NCBI RefSeq assembly: GCF_900169145.1
Contig: NZ_FXZD01000003.1
Coordinates: 124,001 to 188,000, forward strand
From: Brevibacterium antiquum CNRZ 918
Lineage (GTDB): Bacteria; Actinomycetota; Actinomycetes; Actinomycetales; Brevibacteriaceae
DNA: 64,000 nt
Reading direction: 5' to 3'
Made by a program: the position numbers and the translations under genes. Numbering within the stretch: position 1 is the stretch's first letter; each line of letters begins with the position of its first letter. The notes under the pieces are model-generated. The model had not been told where the DNA came from. It saw only the letters and a program-made list of their open reading frames with translations, and searched no databases. Positions 43,959 through 52,389 of the stretch are shown in pieces.

Positions 43959-44987
43959 ATGTCAGCTCATCTCTCTCGCCGGGCCATAACCATTGGCACC
44001 ATCGTCACACTTGCCTTCAGCGCGAGCGCCTGCAGCCAAGACTCGAGTGACTCTGCGAAGTCGGCCTCCAGCGACTTCCAGACCGTCACGATCGAACATG
44101 CGCTGGGCAAGGCCGTCATCGAGGCTGAACCCGAGCGCGTTGTGACCCTCGGTCAGGGCTCGACCGAAACCGCCATTGCCTTGGGGAAGACCCCGGTGGG
44201 TATGGAGGAATACGCCTGGGGCAGTGATGACACCGGCTATATGCCGTGGATCCATGAGGCTGTGAAGGAGAAGGGCGACGAGCTGCCCAAGCAGTTCCAG
44301 GGAGCTGCGGAACTCGACGTCGAAGCCGTCGCCGAGCTCGAACCCGATGTCATCCTCGCGCCGTGGTCCGGCGTCACTGCCGATCAGTACAAGCAGCTCG
44401 ACGCCATCGCCCCCACAGTTGCCTACCCCGAGCAGCCGTGGACCATCGAATGGGATGAGCAGATTGAGACCATCGGCAAGGCCCTGGGCCAGAAGAAGGA
44501 ATCTGAGGGGCTCGTCGACGACATCAAGACGCAGATGAACGAGGCGAAGCGGTCCGAATACGAGGGACTCACGTTCTCCTACATCTACAATGACGGACCG
44601 GGCACTCTCGGCGTCTTCTATCCCGATGAGCAGCGGGTGGCGATGGTCTCGGCGCTGGGTCTGACCCCCGATCCCATCATCGACAAACTCAAGAAGAACT
44701 ACGACGCGCCGGGCACGGACTCGGCTCTCATCGGACTCGAGAATGCCGACAAGCTCGACGACTCCGACCTCATCTTTACGTTCTACTCCGATGAGAAGAG
44801 CAGAGGGGAGATCGAGTCACAAAGCGTGTACTCGAACATCCCCGCGATCAAGTCAAGCGCGGTCGTCGCTGCCGAAGACCAGGCCTTCGTCACCGCCTCG
44901 TCGATCATCAACCCGCTCACCGTCCCCTGGGCGCTTAAGCGTTACGTTCCGATGATCGACGAGGCCATGAAGAACGTCAAGAAGTAG
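43959..44987 (+). CDS. Iron-siderophore ABC substrate-binding lipoprotein
   Basis: A 342-residue FepB/FecB-type protein. The signal peptide ends in a lipobox SASAC (Cys near residue 25). The mature part has PERVVTLGQGSTETAIALGKTPVG, LEPDVILAPWSG and YNDGPGTLGVFYPDEQ. It captures ferric siderophores outside the cell for an ABC permease. No permease or ATPase gene is adjacent, so it must work with one encoded elsewhere. The iron box upstream predicts iron-repressed expression. Confidence 0.92.
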   Translation: MSAHLSRRAITIGTIVTLAFSASACSQDSSDSAKSASSDFQTVTIEHALGKAVIEAEPERVVTLGQGSTETAIALGKTPVGMEEYAWGSDDTGYMPWIHEAVKEKGDELPKQFQGAAELDVEAVAELEPDVILAPWSGVTADQYKQLDAIAPTVAYPEQPWTIEWDEQIETIGKALGQKKESEGLVDDIKTQMNEAKRSEYEGLTFSYIYNDGPGTLGVFYPDEQRVAMVSALGLTPDPIIDKLKKNYDAPGTDSALIGLENADKLDDSDLIFTFYSDEKSRGEIESQSVYSNIPAIKSSAVVAAEDQAFVTASSIINPLTVPWALKRYVPMIDEAMKNVKK

Positions 44988-45010
44988 AACATCAAAAGTC
45001 GAATGACGCG

Positions 45011-46498
45011 TCAGTCGAGTGCGCTCAGCTTCTTCCACTCATCCCAGTCGTAGACCCAGTCGGAGATGTCGCTGGCCGAGGTGGACAGGCTGACATCCGA
45101 ACCGGTGATCTCGACGGGGTCGCCGAAGATCGCCGAGTCGTAGTACTGCTTGGCTCGCGCGGTGGACAGGTTGACGCAGCCATGGGAGACGTTCGCCGAA
45201 CCTTGGACCCCTGTCGACCAGGGAGCGGCGTGGATGAATTCTCCGTTGTTGTGGATGCGCACGGCCCAACGCACGTCGGTTTCGTAGTCCCACTGCTCGG
45301 AGGTCATCGTGTAGTCCGCTGCCTTCGACATGACCACATGGGTTCCGTTGTAGGACGGAGACTTCGCAGCGCCCAGTGAGGCAGGGAAGTTCATGACCTC
45401 TTTGCCGTTGCGGGTCACAACCATGCGGTGAGACTTGACGTCGGCCGTGACGACCTGCTTCCGCCCGATGTCGAAATCAAGGGTGAGGTCGTTCTGGCCA
45501 ACGGTGTCATCGGTGGTGGGGACGTTCTTCAGCGGGACGTCAACGGAGATCTTGGAGTGCGCGGGCCAGAAGTCCTTGGGGCGGAAGTGCAGGCGCGACT
45601 GCGGGTCATCGGGCAGCCACGCCCAGGAGCCCTCGACCTTGCGTTTCTTGCCGTCGTTGTCGGTGACCTTGACCGTCAGCCGGTGCTCGACGTCATCACG
45701 GTACGCCTTGGCCACGGTGGAGCCGAAGGTCAGGATGATCGGAGCTCCGACGCCCACGGTCTGGTCATCGGAGAGGATCGTGCGCACGGGCATCGGGGAG
45801 GCATCGCCGGCCGACACGGTGACCGTGGACGTGAAGTCGTGTTCTTCTCCATCCGCCGAGGTGGCTGTGGCCGAGAGCTCGTAGGTGCTGTCGGCGACGA
45901 GGTCGTAGGCCGAAACCCAGGCCGCAGCATCGTCGGGAGCCATGACCGAGTGCGTGTCTTTAGCGGAGTCCTGCTTTGCCGCGGACTCGGTTGTGTCATC
46001 CGAAGCGCTTTCGCTCGGCGTTGAAGAGCCCGCCTTCGCGTCTTCGGTCTGGTCTGCTGCCTCGAGTTCGGCCCCAGCGGTGTCGAAGAAGACTCCGGGG
46101 TCGGATGTGATTCTGGGGTGTTCGGACTCGGTGATCGAAATATTGCTCAGCGTCGCGTTCTCGACGCTGAGGCTGATGCGCTCACCCGGTGCGGCCGCGG
46201 TCTCTGCTCCGGATTCGACTACTTCGCCGCCGTGTTCCGGGGCGGGCGACTTGGTGCTGGTCGGCTCGGCCGATGTGGTGGAACCGGACGTCTTCGCTGA
46301 AGATCCCTGCGCAGAGGACTTGGCTGCCTCGGTCTCGGAGACGGTGCCGACTCGGAAAATGGGTTCGGCAGCGGCCTCGGCGGACTTCTTCGCTTCCTTG
46401 CGAGTGGCATCGGGGTCTGAGCCGGAGGGTGTGCAGGCGGTGAGCAGAGCGATTGCCGATAAGGCAGCAACCGCCCCGTGAATCTTCTTGGGTGACAA
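45011..46498 (-). CDS. L,D-transpeptidase lipoprotein (YkuD domain, Ig-like domains)
   Basis: A 495-residue exported enzyme. Lipobox LLTAC (Cys near residue 21) and an acidic Ser/Ala-rich spacer (about 35-190) precede Ig-like domains. The C-terminal YkuD domain has the catalytic motif SHGCVNLS near residue 450. It makes 3-3 crosslinks in peptidoglycan, as in mycobacterial Ldt enzymes. The TTG at 46498 is preferred because AGGA precedes it and a compact signal peptide follows; GTG/ATG starts further up to 46543 would add an atypical tail. Confidence 0.9.
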   Translation of the reverse strand: MSPKKIHGAVAALSAIALLTACTPSGSDPDATRKEAKKSAEAAAEPIFRVGTVSETEAAKSSAQGSSAKTSGSTTSAEPTSTKSPAPEHGGEVVESGAETAAAPGERISLSVENATLSNISITESEHPRITSDPGVFFDTAGAELEAADQTEDAKAGSSTPSESASDDTTESAAKQDSAKDTHSVMAPDDAAAWVSAYDLVADSTYELSATATSADGEEHDFTSTVTVSAGDASPMPVRTILSDDQTVGVGAPIILTFGSTVAKAYRDDVEHRLTVKVTDNDGKKRKVEGSWAWLPDDPQSRLHFRPKDFWPAHSKISVDVPLKNVPTTDDTVGQNDLTLDFDIGRKQVVTADVKSHRMVVTRNGKEVMNFPASLGAAKSPSYNGTHVVMSKAADYTMTSEQWDYETDVRWAVRIHNNGEFIHAAPWSTGVQGSANVSHGCVNLSTARAKQYYDSAIFGDPVEITGSDVSLSTSASDISDWVYDWDEWKKLSALD

Positions 46499-46588
46499 AA
46501 CAGGGATCCTCGTTCGAGCAAAGGGATGAGAGCTGCAAACCATGCTAGTGACCCCAAATCACGAAAGTATTAAAGCACTGCCTGAAAT

Positions 46589-46614
46589 CGGCGGGAAATG
46601 CCCGTTTCTCGCCG
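46589..46614. promoter_or_regulatory. Palindrome upstream of L,D-transpeptidase
   Basis: CGGCGGGAAA (46589-46598) and TTTCTCGCCG (46605-46614) form an inverted repeat with one G-U pair and a 6-base spacer. It is about 90 bases before the transpeptidase start and 75 bases past the SRP RNA end. It may be an operator or an RNA hairpin. Confidence 0.35.
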
Positions 46615-46689
46615 TTGAGAGCGGTCCTGACCAGGACTGATATAGGGGAGGGGGAGTTGTGGAATTGTGACCTTGAGAAACGAAGGACT

Positions 46690-46768
46690 CCCCGTGCACC
46701 CGCCAGAGCTCGCTTACCCTTGCTGCCTTCCGGCCCTGGGGGAGTTCACAAGATGACGCCGCACGGGG
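46690..46768 (-). ncRNA. ffs: Signal recognition particle RNA (small bacterial type)
   Basis: On the minus strand the closing stem GCACGGGG at 46761-46768 reads CCCCGTGC and pairs with GCACGGGG from 46690-46697. The conserved domain IV hairpin is present, with its GGAAGG apical loop and the AGCAAGGG internal loop strand. It binds Ffh to direct ribosomes to the membrane. A -10/-35 pair lies just upstream. The exact ends are uncertain by several bases. Confidence 0.9.
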
Positions 46769-46777
46769 AGCCATCGA

Positions 46778-47014
46778 TCAGTGTAGTCGAGAGCATCCTC
46801 GAGGCACAAAACGAGGGTCAACAGTGTGGTCAATGATCAGTGTTTCGCCATTCGGCCCTCGATCGGAGAGTCCGGCGCCATCGGCCATGCCTCCGGCATT
46901 GATCATCGATTCGGCATCGGTGCCCATGGCAGCGACGATCTCGTTGAAGTCGACGTCTTCGGATGCGTCCACTGCGGCCTGATCGACTGTGCACATGATG
47001 AGCATGAATTTCAC
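46778..47014 (-). pseudogene. Truncated YCII/DGPF-family protein
   Basis: A 78-codon frame from GTG 47014 (AAGGAG five bases upstream) begins MKFMLIMCTVDQAAVDASEDVDFNEIVAAMG, like YCII/DGPF proteins of about 120-140 residues. It lacks the DGPF motif and the C-terminal half. Its stop lies inside the SRP RNA promoter. The strong ribosome-binding site shows it was once a real gene. A full-length relative is at 48865. It could still be a short protein. Confidence 0.6.
46780..46809 (-). promoter_or_regulatory. Promoter of the SRP RNA gene
   Basis: On the minus strand TTGTGC (46804-46809) and TACACT (46780-46785) are separated by 18 bases. Transcription would start close to the 5' end of the SRP RNA. 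Confidence 0.65.
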
Positions 47015-47246
47015 GGTGGCTCCTTGGCCAGGAATGTGCCGGGGGCTTTGGGGGAGACCTCTCATGCACTGTGTCGAATCGGCTGAGGTCGGTTTCACGC
47101 GGCGACCGGCTCGGCTGCCAATTCCCTCAATGGGCTCGGACGGCGCTCGGAGACTGAAGGACGATTTCACCTGCGCTTAGTGTGATGGTTCACACTGGGC
47201 CGTCTTGATTTCGCATTGTCGACACGACTCGGATAGGCTGGCTCGC

Positions 47247-47331
47247 GGAGGATTCGCCTAGTGGCCTATGGCGCTCGCCTGGAACGCGGGTTGGGTTAAC
47301 GCCCTCAGGGGTTCGAATCCCCTATCCTCCG
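47247..47331 (+). tRNA. tRNA-Ser (anticodon GGA)
   Basis: The acceptor stem GGAGGAT (47247-47253) pairs with ATCCTCC (47324-47330). The anticodon loop CTGGAAC gives GGA, a long variable arm is present as in class II tRNAs, and the T arm is AGGGG-TTCGAAT-CCCCT. No CCA is encoded. It reads UCC and UCU codons. Confidence 0.95.
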
Positions 47332-47338
47332 CAGAGAG

Positions 47339-47380
47339 AAGAAGGCTCCCACCCGAGATCATTCGGATGGGAGCCTTCTT
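47339..47380. terminator. Bidirectional terminator between tRNA-Ser and PfpI gene
   Basis: AAGAAGGCTCCCA (47339-47351) pairs perfectly with TGGGAGCCTTCTT (47368-47380), with an inner CCGA/TCGG pair. It ends both the tRNA transcript and the convergent gene. Confidence 0.88.
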
Positions 47381-47419
47381 CGTCAGCTGTTCACGGGCGC
47401 TTCAGCCTGTCCCAGGGCC

Positions 47420-47953
47420 TCAGCCCAGCACCTTGGCGATGGCCGAGTTGAACGCGTCGAGGTCTCCGGGGTTGCGTGAGGTGATGAGGTTGCCGTCGAT
47501 GACAACCTCGGAGTCCTCCCACACTGCCCCAGCGTTGACCAGGTCGGTCTTCGTTGAGACGAACGAGGTCAGCTTCCGGCCCTTTGCCACATCTGCCTCG
47601 GCGAGGATCCATGGTGCGTGGCAGATCGCGGCCACCGGCTTGTCGGCTGCGAAGAATGCCTTCACCAGTGCCACCGCGTCCTCATCGAGGCGCAGTGCAT
47701 CCGCGTTGAGGGTGCCGCCTGGAAGTACGAGGGCGTCGAAGTCCTCAACCTTGGCCGCAGAGGCGGGGACGTCGACGGTGAACTCGTCGGCGTGGTCCCA
47801 GTCGCCGTTCATCGCCTGCAATGTTCCCTCCGAGGGCGAGACGATGACGGTCGTGGCCCCGGCTTCGTCGAGTGCTCCGCGGGGACTGGTGAGTTCGACC
47901 TGCTCGACTCCGCGGGTGAGGAGGAACGCGACCTTCTTGTCTGAGATTGCCAT
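47420..47953 (-). CDS. DJ-1/PfpI family protein (type 1 glutamine amidotransferase-like)
   Basis: A 177-residue PfpI-family protein. Motifs are KKVAFLLTRGVEQVELTSPRGAL, ALVLPGGTLNADAL and the nucleophile elbow AAICHAPWIL. Members act as protein deglycases/glyoxalases or stress proteases in the cytosol. AGGAG lies eight bases before the ATG. It is monocistronic, ending at a shared terminator. Confidence 0.92.
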   Translation of the reverse strand: MAISDKKVAFLLTRGVEQVELTSPRGALDEAGATTVIVSPSEGTLQAMNGDWDHADEFTVDVPASAAKVEDFDALVLPGGTLNADALRLDEDAVALVKAFFAADKPVAAICHAPWILAEADVAKGRKLTSFVSTKTDLVNAGAVWEDSEVVIDGNLITSRNPGDLDAFNSAIAKVLG

Positions 47954-48105
47954 ATTGCTTACTCCTAGTCAGTTGTCGGATCCGACTTCGCAGGTACGAC
48001 CTGTCAGCATGACGAACCGTGCGTCGGTGTCATACCCAAGAACGCAGCTGCCCGGTCCCGATATTCCTGACTGCCCTTGATGCCGAGTGCCGGCTGCAGC
48101 CATGC

Positions 48106-48621
48106 TCAGCTGAAGCTGGGGAAGTCGAGCGAGTATCCGACGTTCGAACCCGAGACCGATGTGACCTTGACCGTGCCGTAGCGTGTCTCGCCGTAAGCGG
48201 TGACGTTGCAGGAGGCAGATCCCCTCTTGGAGATGATCATCAGGTCATTGCGGCATTCGACCTTGTCGACGGTCGTCCCCTGCTTCGAGTACGCTCTCTC
48301 GATGTCCTTCTCGAGCAAGGAGGCGGGGATGGTGCCATTGCCGTTTTCGTCGATATCGAATCCGGGGTTGCTGGTGCCCGCATTCTCGCTGCGGGAGCTC
48401 GAAGAGCCTTCGCCTGACGAGGTGTCGGGAGCCTCTTCGGTGACGGGGTCTTCAGTCTGTGCCTCGTCGGGGGTCGCGGAGACTCCCTCTCCTTCCTGCG
48501 TTTCTCCCGGGTCAAGCTTCGGGTCGCCGAAGGAGACCTGCATGTCGCAGGCCGACAGTGACAGTGCGGCTGCGAATGCGCCGGCAACGGTGATGGACCG
48601 AATGAGCTTTGTGGTCGTCAT
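48106..48621 (-). CDS. DUF4333 lipoprotein
   Basis: A 171-residue exported protein. The signal peptide ends in LSAC (Cys near residue 25). An acidic Ser/Glu spacer (about 35-90) precedes a DUF4333 domain of about 75 residues with two Cys (VECRNDL and GSASCNV) that probably form a disulfide. The function is unknown. The ATG at 48621 has CAGGAG eight bases upstream. No partner gene is close. Confidence 0.84.
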   Translation of the reverse strand: MTTTKLIRSITVAGAFAAALSLSACDMQVSFGDPKLDPGETQEGEGVSATPDEAQTEDPVTEEAPDTSSGEGSSSSRSENAGTSNPGFDIDENGNGTIPASLLEKDIERAYSKQGTTVDKVECRNDLMIISKRGSASCNVTAYGETRYGTVKVTSVSGSNVGYSLDFPSFS

Positions 48622-48786
48622 GGTGGACTCCTGAGACGTGGGGTCGTGGACATGAGACCACTCTGTCAACGGGGTCCGCCGAGGTGGGTGCCTGCGTGTT
48701 CGCATTCGGGGACCCGTGTTCCAGGTCGGTTACAAAGGCCCAGCGGAGACTATCCGTGGAAGAATCGAGACAGGTCTCGCCGAAGA

Positions 48787-48814
48787 TGTCGAGAATCCGC
48801 AAGTGGCTTCGTCC
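48787..48814 (+). promoter_or_regulatory. Putative ECF42-type promoter
   Basis: TGTCGA (48787-48792) and CGTCC (48810-48814) are 17 bases apart, about 50 bases before the DGPF gene. ECF42 sigma factors are reported to use TGTCGA at -35 and CGA/TC at -10. The downstream operon encodes such a sigma factor, so autoregulation is likely. A CGAGAC-AG-GTCTCG inverted repeat lies just upstream (48766-48779). Confidence 0.6.
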
Positions 48815-48864
48815 CCGGGATGTCAGCGAAGTTCGCGACGAGCAGTTGATATGAGGAGAAGAAC

Positions 48865-49272
48865 ATGGCTAAGTACCTGATGCTCAAGCACTACAAGATG
48901 GCCCCGGAGTACATGCAGTACACCCCGATGGATCAGTGGACTCCCGCCGAAGTCGACGCGCACATGACCTACATGAACAACTTCGCGGCGAGGCTGAAAG
49001 AGACCGGGGAGTTCGTCGACTCACAGGCGCTCTCACCCGAAGGGACTTTCGTCCGGTTCGACGGAGCGGGCAGGCCGCCGGTCACCGACGGCCCTTTCCC
49101 CGAGACCAAGGACCTCATCGCCGGATGGATGGTCATCGACGTCGATTCCTACGATCGGGCGCTTGAGCTGGCGGGCGAGCTTTCGGCCGCACCGGGTGCC
49201 GGCGGCGAACCGATCCGTGAGTGGCTCGAGCTCCGGCCGTTTATGGGAGCCACCCCGAACACCACGGATTGA
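48865..49272 (+). CDS. YCII/DGPF-family protein
   Basis: A 135-residue protein. It starts MAKYLMLKHYKMAPEYMQY and carries VTDGPFPETKDLIAGWMVIDVDSYDRALELA, which includes the DGPF motif. DGPF proteins usually sit beside ECF42 sigma factors and are thought to belong to their stress response. The fold suggests a dimeric ferredoxin-like enzyme or ligand binder. AGGAG precedes the ATG. The sigma factor gene starts 26 bases after its stop. Confidence 0.9.
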   Translation: MAKYLMLKHYKMAPEYMQYTPMDQWTPAEVDAHMTYMNNFAARLKETGEFVDSQALSPEGTFVRFDGAGRPPVTDGPFPETKDLIAGWMVIDVDSYDRALELAGELSAAPGAGGEPIREWLELRPFMGATPNTTD

Positions 49273-49298
49273 CCACCGTGGAATGACCTGAGTTCAGC

Positions 49299-50438
49299 AT
49301 GAACGACGACGAACTGAGGGACCTCGTCCCCATCGTGATCGGCATCCTCGAGCGGCGGGGAGCAGACTTCTCCACCGCCGAGGACGCCGTTCAGGATGCC
49401 CTGATCGAGGCATTTCGCACGTGGCCAGGCGACGAACCCCGTGACATGAAGGGGTGGCTGATCACCGTCGCCTGGCGCAAGTTCCTCGACCGGAATCGCA
49501 GCGAGTCGGCACGCTCACAACGCGAGGAGCGAGCCTTCGACCTGGATACTTCACCACACATCACCTCGGCAGATGACACCGTCGACCTCTACTTTTTGTG
49601 CGCCCATCCGGACCTCAGCCCAGCCTCGGCGGTGGCTCTGACTCTGCGGGCCGTCGGCGGTCTGACGACCCGCCAGATCGCCGAGGCCCATCTGGTGCCC
49701 GAGCCGACGATGGCTCAGCGCATCTCCCGGGCTAAACGCACATTGGCCGGCCGCAGACTCAATCGCCCTGGAAACGTCTCTGCCGTTCTCACGGTTCTCT
49801 ATCTCGTGTTCAACGAGGGCTATTCCGGCGACGTGGACCTCGCGGCAGAGGCCATCCGTCTGACCCGGGCGCTCGTCGCGTCGATCGACCATCCTGAGGT
49901 CTCCGGGTTGTTGGCGCTCATGCTCATCCACCATGCCCGCCGCGACGCCCGGTTCACCGCCGATGGTGCCCTGATCGCCCTGGCTGAGCAGGACCGATCC
50001 CTGTGGGAGACCCGCCAGATTGCCGAGGGAATCGGCATCCTGCAGGCCGCGCTCGCCCGCGACCAACTCGGGGAATTCCAGATCCAGGCGGCCATCGCGG
50101 CTCTGCATGCCGACGCGCAGCGGGTCGAAGACACCGACTGGGTCCAGATCGTCGAGTGGTACGACGAGCTCCTGAAATTAGGCGACAGCCCGATCGCTCG
50201 GCTCAATCGTGCCGTCGCGATCGGTGAAGCGGACGGGCCGATGGCCGGACTGGCCGAACTCTGCGGACTCGATGACGGCCTGCCCCGCTACTTCGCGGTT
50301 GAAGCACATCTGAGACAGAGGGCAGGAGAAGTGGACGTGGCGGCGAAACTCTACGTCAAGGCCGCAGCTCAGGCGAGCAACCTCGCCGAACGCGACCACC
50401 TCCTGCGTCAGGCAGCTCGTCTGAACTGTCAGCGCTGA
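49299..50438 (+). CDS. ECF42-type RNA polymerase sigma factor with C-terminal extension
   Basis: A 379-residue ECF sigma factor. Sigma-2 is seen in FSTAEDAVQDALIEAFRTWPGDEPRDMKGWLITVAWRKFLDRNR, sigma-4 in LTTRQIAEAHLVPEPTMAQRISRAKRTL. A helical, TPR-like extension (about 170-375) includes VLYLVFNEGYSG and RLNRAVAIGEADGP, as in ECF42. The extension is needed for activity in ECF42 members studied. There is no anti-sigma gene, as expected for the group. The start has no clear Shine-Dalgarno; translation may depend on the upstream gene. Confidence 0.92.
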   Translation: MNDDELRDLVPIVIGILERRGADFSTAEDAVQDALIEAFRTWPGDEPRDMKGWLITVAWRKFLDRNRSESARSQREERAFDLDTSPHITSADDTVDLYFLCAHPDLSPASAVALTLRAVGGLTTRQIAEAHLVPEPTMAQRISRAKRTLAGRRLNRPGNVSAVLTVLYLVFNEGYSGDVDLAAEAIRLTRALVASIDHPEVSGLLALMLIHHARRDARFTADGALIALAEQDRSLWETRQIAEGIGILQAALARDQLGEFQIQAAIAALHADAQRVEDTDWVQIVEWYDELLKLGDSPIARLNRAVAIGEADGPMAGLAELCGLDDGLPRYFAVEAHLRQRAGEVDVAAKLYVKAAAQASNLAERDHLLRQAARLNCQR

Positions 50439-50468
50439 GCCCTTGCAGAGACGCGACGTGAGCCCGAT

Positions 50469-51890
50469 CTAGACCGCCACGATGTGAGGGTGCTGGCGGT
50501 GGAAATCGGTGGCCTGCTGGAACGTGTGCCCGGCAGCGAGGAGCAGGCCTTCTCTGAAGTCTCCGGCGACGAACTGAGCGGCCAGTGGGGTGCCGCGGTC
50601 GGAGAATCCGGAGGGCAGGGTGATCGACGGCAGCCCGCAGTTGTCGATCGGTGCCGTGGGAACCGTCACCGCGGCAAACAGTTCGGCATCCGAGCCGAGG
50701 TTCTCCATCTGTGTGATCGTCGGCGACGCGGCCCCGATGCCCGGGAGAAGAAGCAGGTCGATGTCAGCCATGAGTGCACGCATGCGACCGGTGAATGCTC
50801 GTCTGGATTCGAGCAGTTCGTGGTAGTCGACGGCGCTCAGTCCGCGTCCCACCTCGATGAGTCCGGCGAGGTCGGGTCCGTACTCGGCTGACCTCGAAGG
50901 GTAGTTCTCTGCGTGAACTCCGGCAGTCTCGATGCCGCACAGGGCAGTCCACTCCTGTGCTGCTTCGGGCAGGCCGGGGGTGCGCACGTCGAGGACGCGC
51001 CAGCCGAGGTCGACGAGCACCTCGATGGTGGATTCCAGCATCGCATTGGTCGCGTGATCGAAATGCTCGGCGGCCAATTCGCGGTCGAAGCCGACGACCG
51101 GAGCATGGTCGAGGGTGAGCTGCTGGCTGTAGCGGGGGACCGGCTCGAGGGACGAGGTCGGGTCGTTGGGGTCATGGCCGGCGATGGCCTCGAGAATGAT
51201 GGCGGCGTCGCGTGCGCTGCGCGTCATCGGGCCGATATGGTCGAGGCTCGGCGCCAGCCCGAAGATGCCGTTGCGCGAGACCCGGCCCCACGTGGGTTTG
51301 AGCCCGGTGACCCCATTCGCCGAGGAGGGGAGGCGGATCGATCCGCCCGTGTCCGAGCCCAGCGAGCCGTAGCAGAGGCCGGCAGCGGTGGCGACGCCCG
51401 AACCGCTCGAGGAGACCCCGGACCAGGTGTTCGGTTCCCAGGGATTGACCGGGGTCGGCAGGTCGGGGTGGTGGCCGGTGAATGCGCCTTCGGTGAGGCG
51501 CAGCTTCCCGAGGATCACGGCCCCGGCGGCCCGCAGGCGAGCGACGACGGTGGCATCGTAGTCGGGTTGGAAGTCAGCATGGATCGTGGTGCCCGCGCCC
51601 GTCGGCGCATCGTGAGTGTAGGCCAGGTCCTTGATCGCCAGCGGCACGCCGTGCAGCGGTCCCAGCCAGTCCCCGCGAGCCAGTCGCGCATCAAGGACGT
51701 CTGCGGAGGCCAGCGCCGATTCTCGCATCAGGGTGACGAAGGACAGGAGGTGGGAATCGAGTTCGGTGATGCGATCGAACATGGCCTGCGTGGCGTCTCT
51801 GGAACTCAGACGCCCGGACCTGATGAGCTCCGATACTTCGTGCAGTTCGCGAAACTCGAGTCCGCTGTTCGCCGAGGTGCTGCTGGTCAT
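50469..51890 (-). CDS. Amidase (amidase signature family)
   Basis: A 473-residue amidase. The Ser-Ser-Lys triad is visible: Lys87 in GVPLAIKDLAY, the Ser cluster near 160-163 in SGVSSSGSG, and Ser184 in GSDTGGSIRLPSS. It hydrolyses amides to acid and ammonia; the substrate is unknown. It has a perfect AAGGAGG six bases before the ATG. A hairpin separates it from the regulator gene upstream on the same strand. It converges with the sigma factor gene. Confidence 0.93.
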   Translation of the reverse strand: MTSSTSANSGLEFRELHEVSELIRSGRLSSRDATQAMFDRITELDSHLLSFVTLMRESALASADVLDARLARGDWLGPLHGVPLAIKDLAYTHDAPTGAGTTIHADFQPDYDATVVARLRAAGAVILGKLRLTEGAFTGHHPDLPTPVNPWEPNTWSGVSSSGSGVATAAGLCYGSLGSDTGGSIRLPSSANGVTGLKPTWGRVSRNGIFGLAPSLDHIGPMTRSARDAAIILEAIAGHDPNDPTSSLEPVPRYSQQLTLDHAPVVGFDRELAAEHFDHATNAMLESTIEVLVDLGWRVLDVRTPGLPEAAQEWTALCGIETAGVHAENYPSRSAEYGPDLAGLIEVGRGLSAVDYHELLESRRAFTGRMRALMADIDLLLLPGIGAASPTITQMENLGSDAELFAAVTVPTAPIDNCGLPSITLPSGFSDRGTPLAAQFVAGDFREGLLLAAGHTFQQATDFHRQHPHIVAV

Positions 51891-51910
51891 GGACGCCTCC
51901 TTGCATCGGT

Positions 51911-51932
51911 TTTCCCCATGCTATCGGGGAAA
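51911..51932. promoter_or_regulatory. Inverted repeat between regulator and amidase genes
   Basis: TTTCCCC (51911-51917) and GGGGAAA (51926-51932) are complementary across eight bases. It may terminate the regulator transcript or act as an operator just before the amidase. Confidence 0.4.
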
Positions 51933-51942
51933 GCCCGTCACG

Positions 51943-52335
51943 TCACTGCTGATCAGCTCCGCCCCCGGCGAGTTCACGCAGGGCCTGGACATGAGCGTCG
52001 AGACGAGCGCCTCCGTCTGGGGTGATCGCGACCCAGGTGCGGGGTCGCTTGCCGACGTAGCCCTTCCTGACCTCGATCATGCCCGCCTTCTCGAGAGCGG
52101 AGATGTGTCGGGAGAGCACGGAGTCGGAGACTCCGAGAGAATCGCGCAGGAGCTTGAACTCGGCCCTGTCCCGATTCTTCAGGCTCGCCACGATTCCGAG
52201 GCGAGTGGGATTGCCCAGATCGGATTCGATCCGAGCCAGAGACCCGCCGAGGTGGGGGATGGGTTCGTGCGATTCCTCGGGTCTTGGTTCTGCCCGGGAG
52301 TAGGGGGCTGTCGTGGAATTCTTCTTCGGGTTCAT
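51943..52335 (-). CDS. Winged-helix transcriptional regulator (MarR/ArsR-like)
   Basis: A 130-residue DNA-binding protein. Residues 35-115 form a winged helix: IESDLGNPTRLGIVASLKNRDRAEFKLLRDSLGVSDSVLSRHISALEKAGMIEVRKGYVGKRPRTWVAITPDG. This is the HTH_27 type usually paired with a membrane protein gene, as here. The first 30 residues are Pro/Ser-rich and probably disordered. It likely represses its own operon through the palindromes near 52876-52913. Confidence 0.86.
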   Translation of the reverse strand: MNPKKNSTTAPYSRAEPRPEESHEPIPHLGGSLARIESDLGNPTRLGIVASLKNRDRAEFKLLRDSLGVSDSVLSRHISALEKAGMIEVRKGYVGKRPRTWVAITPDGGARLDAHVQALRELAGGGADQQ

Positions 52336-52389
52336 GAGGATGTCTCTTTGCCTAGGTGCCGACGGTCAGCGCTGCCGATCTGCATGCGC

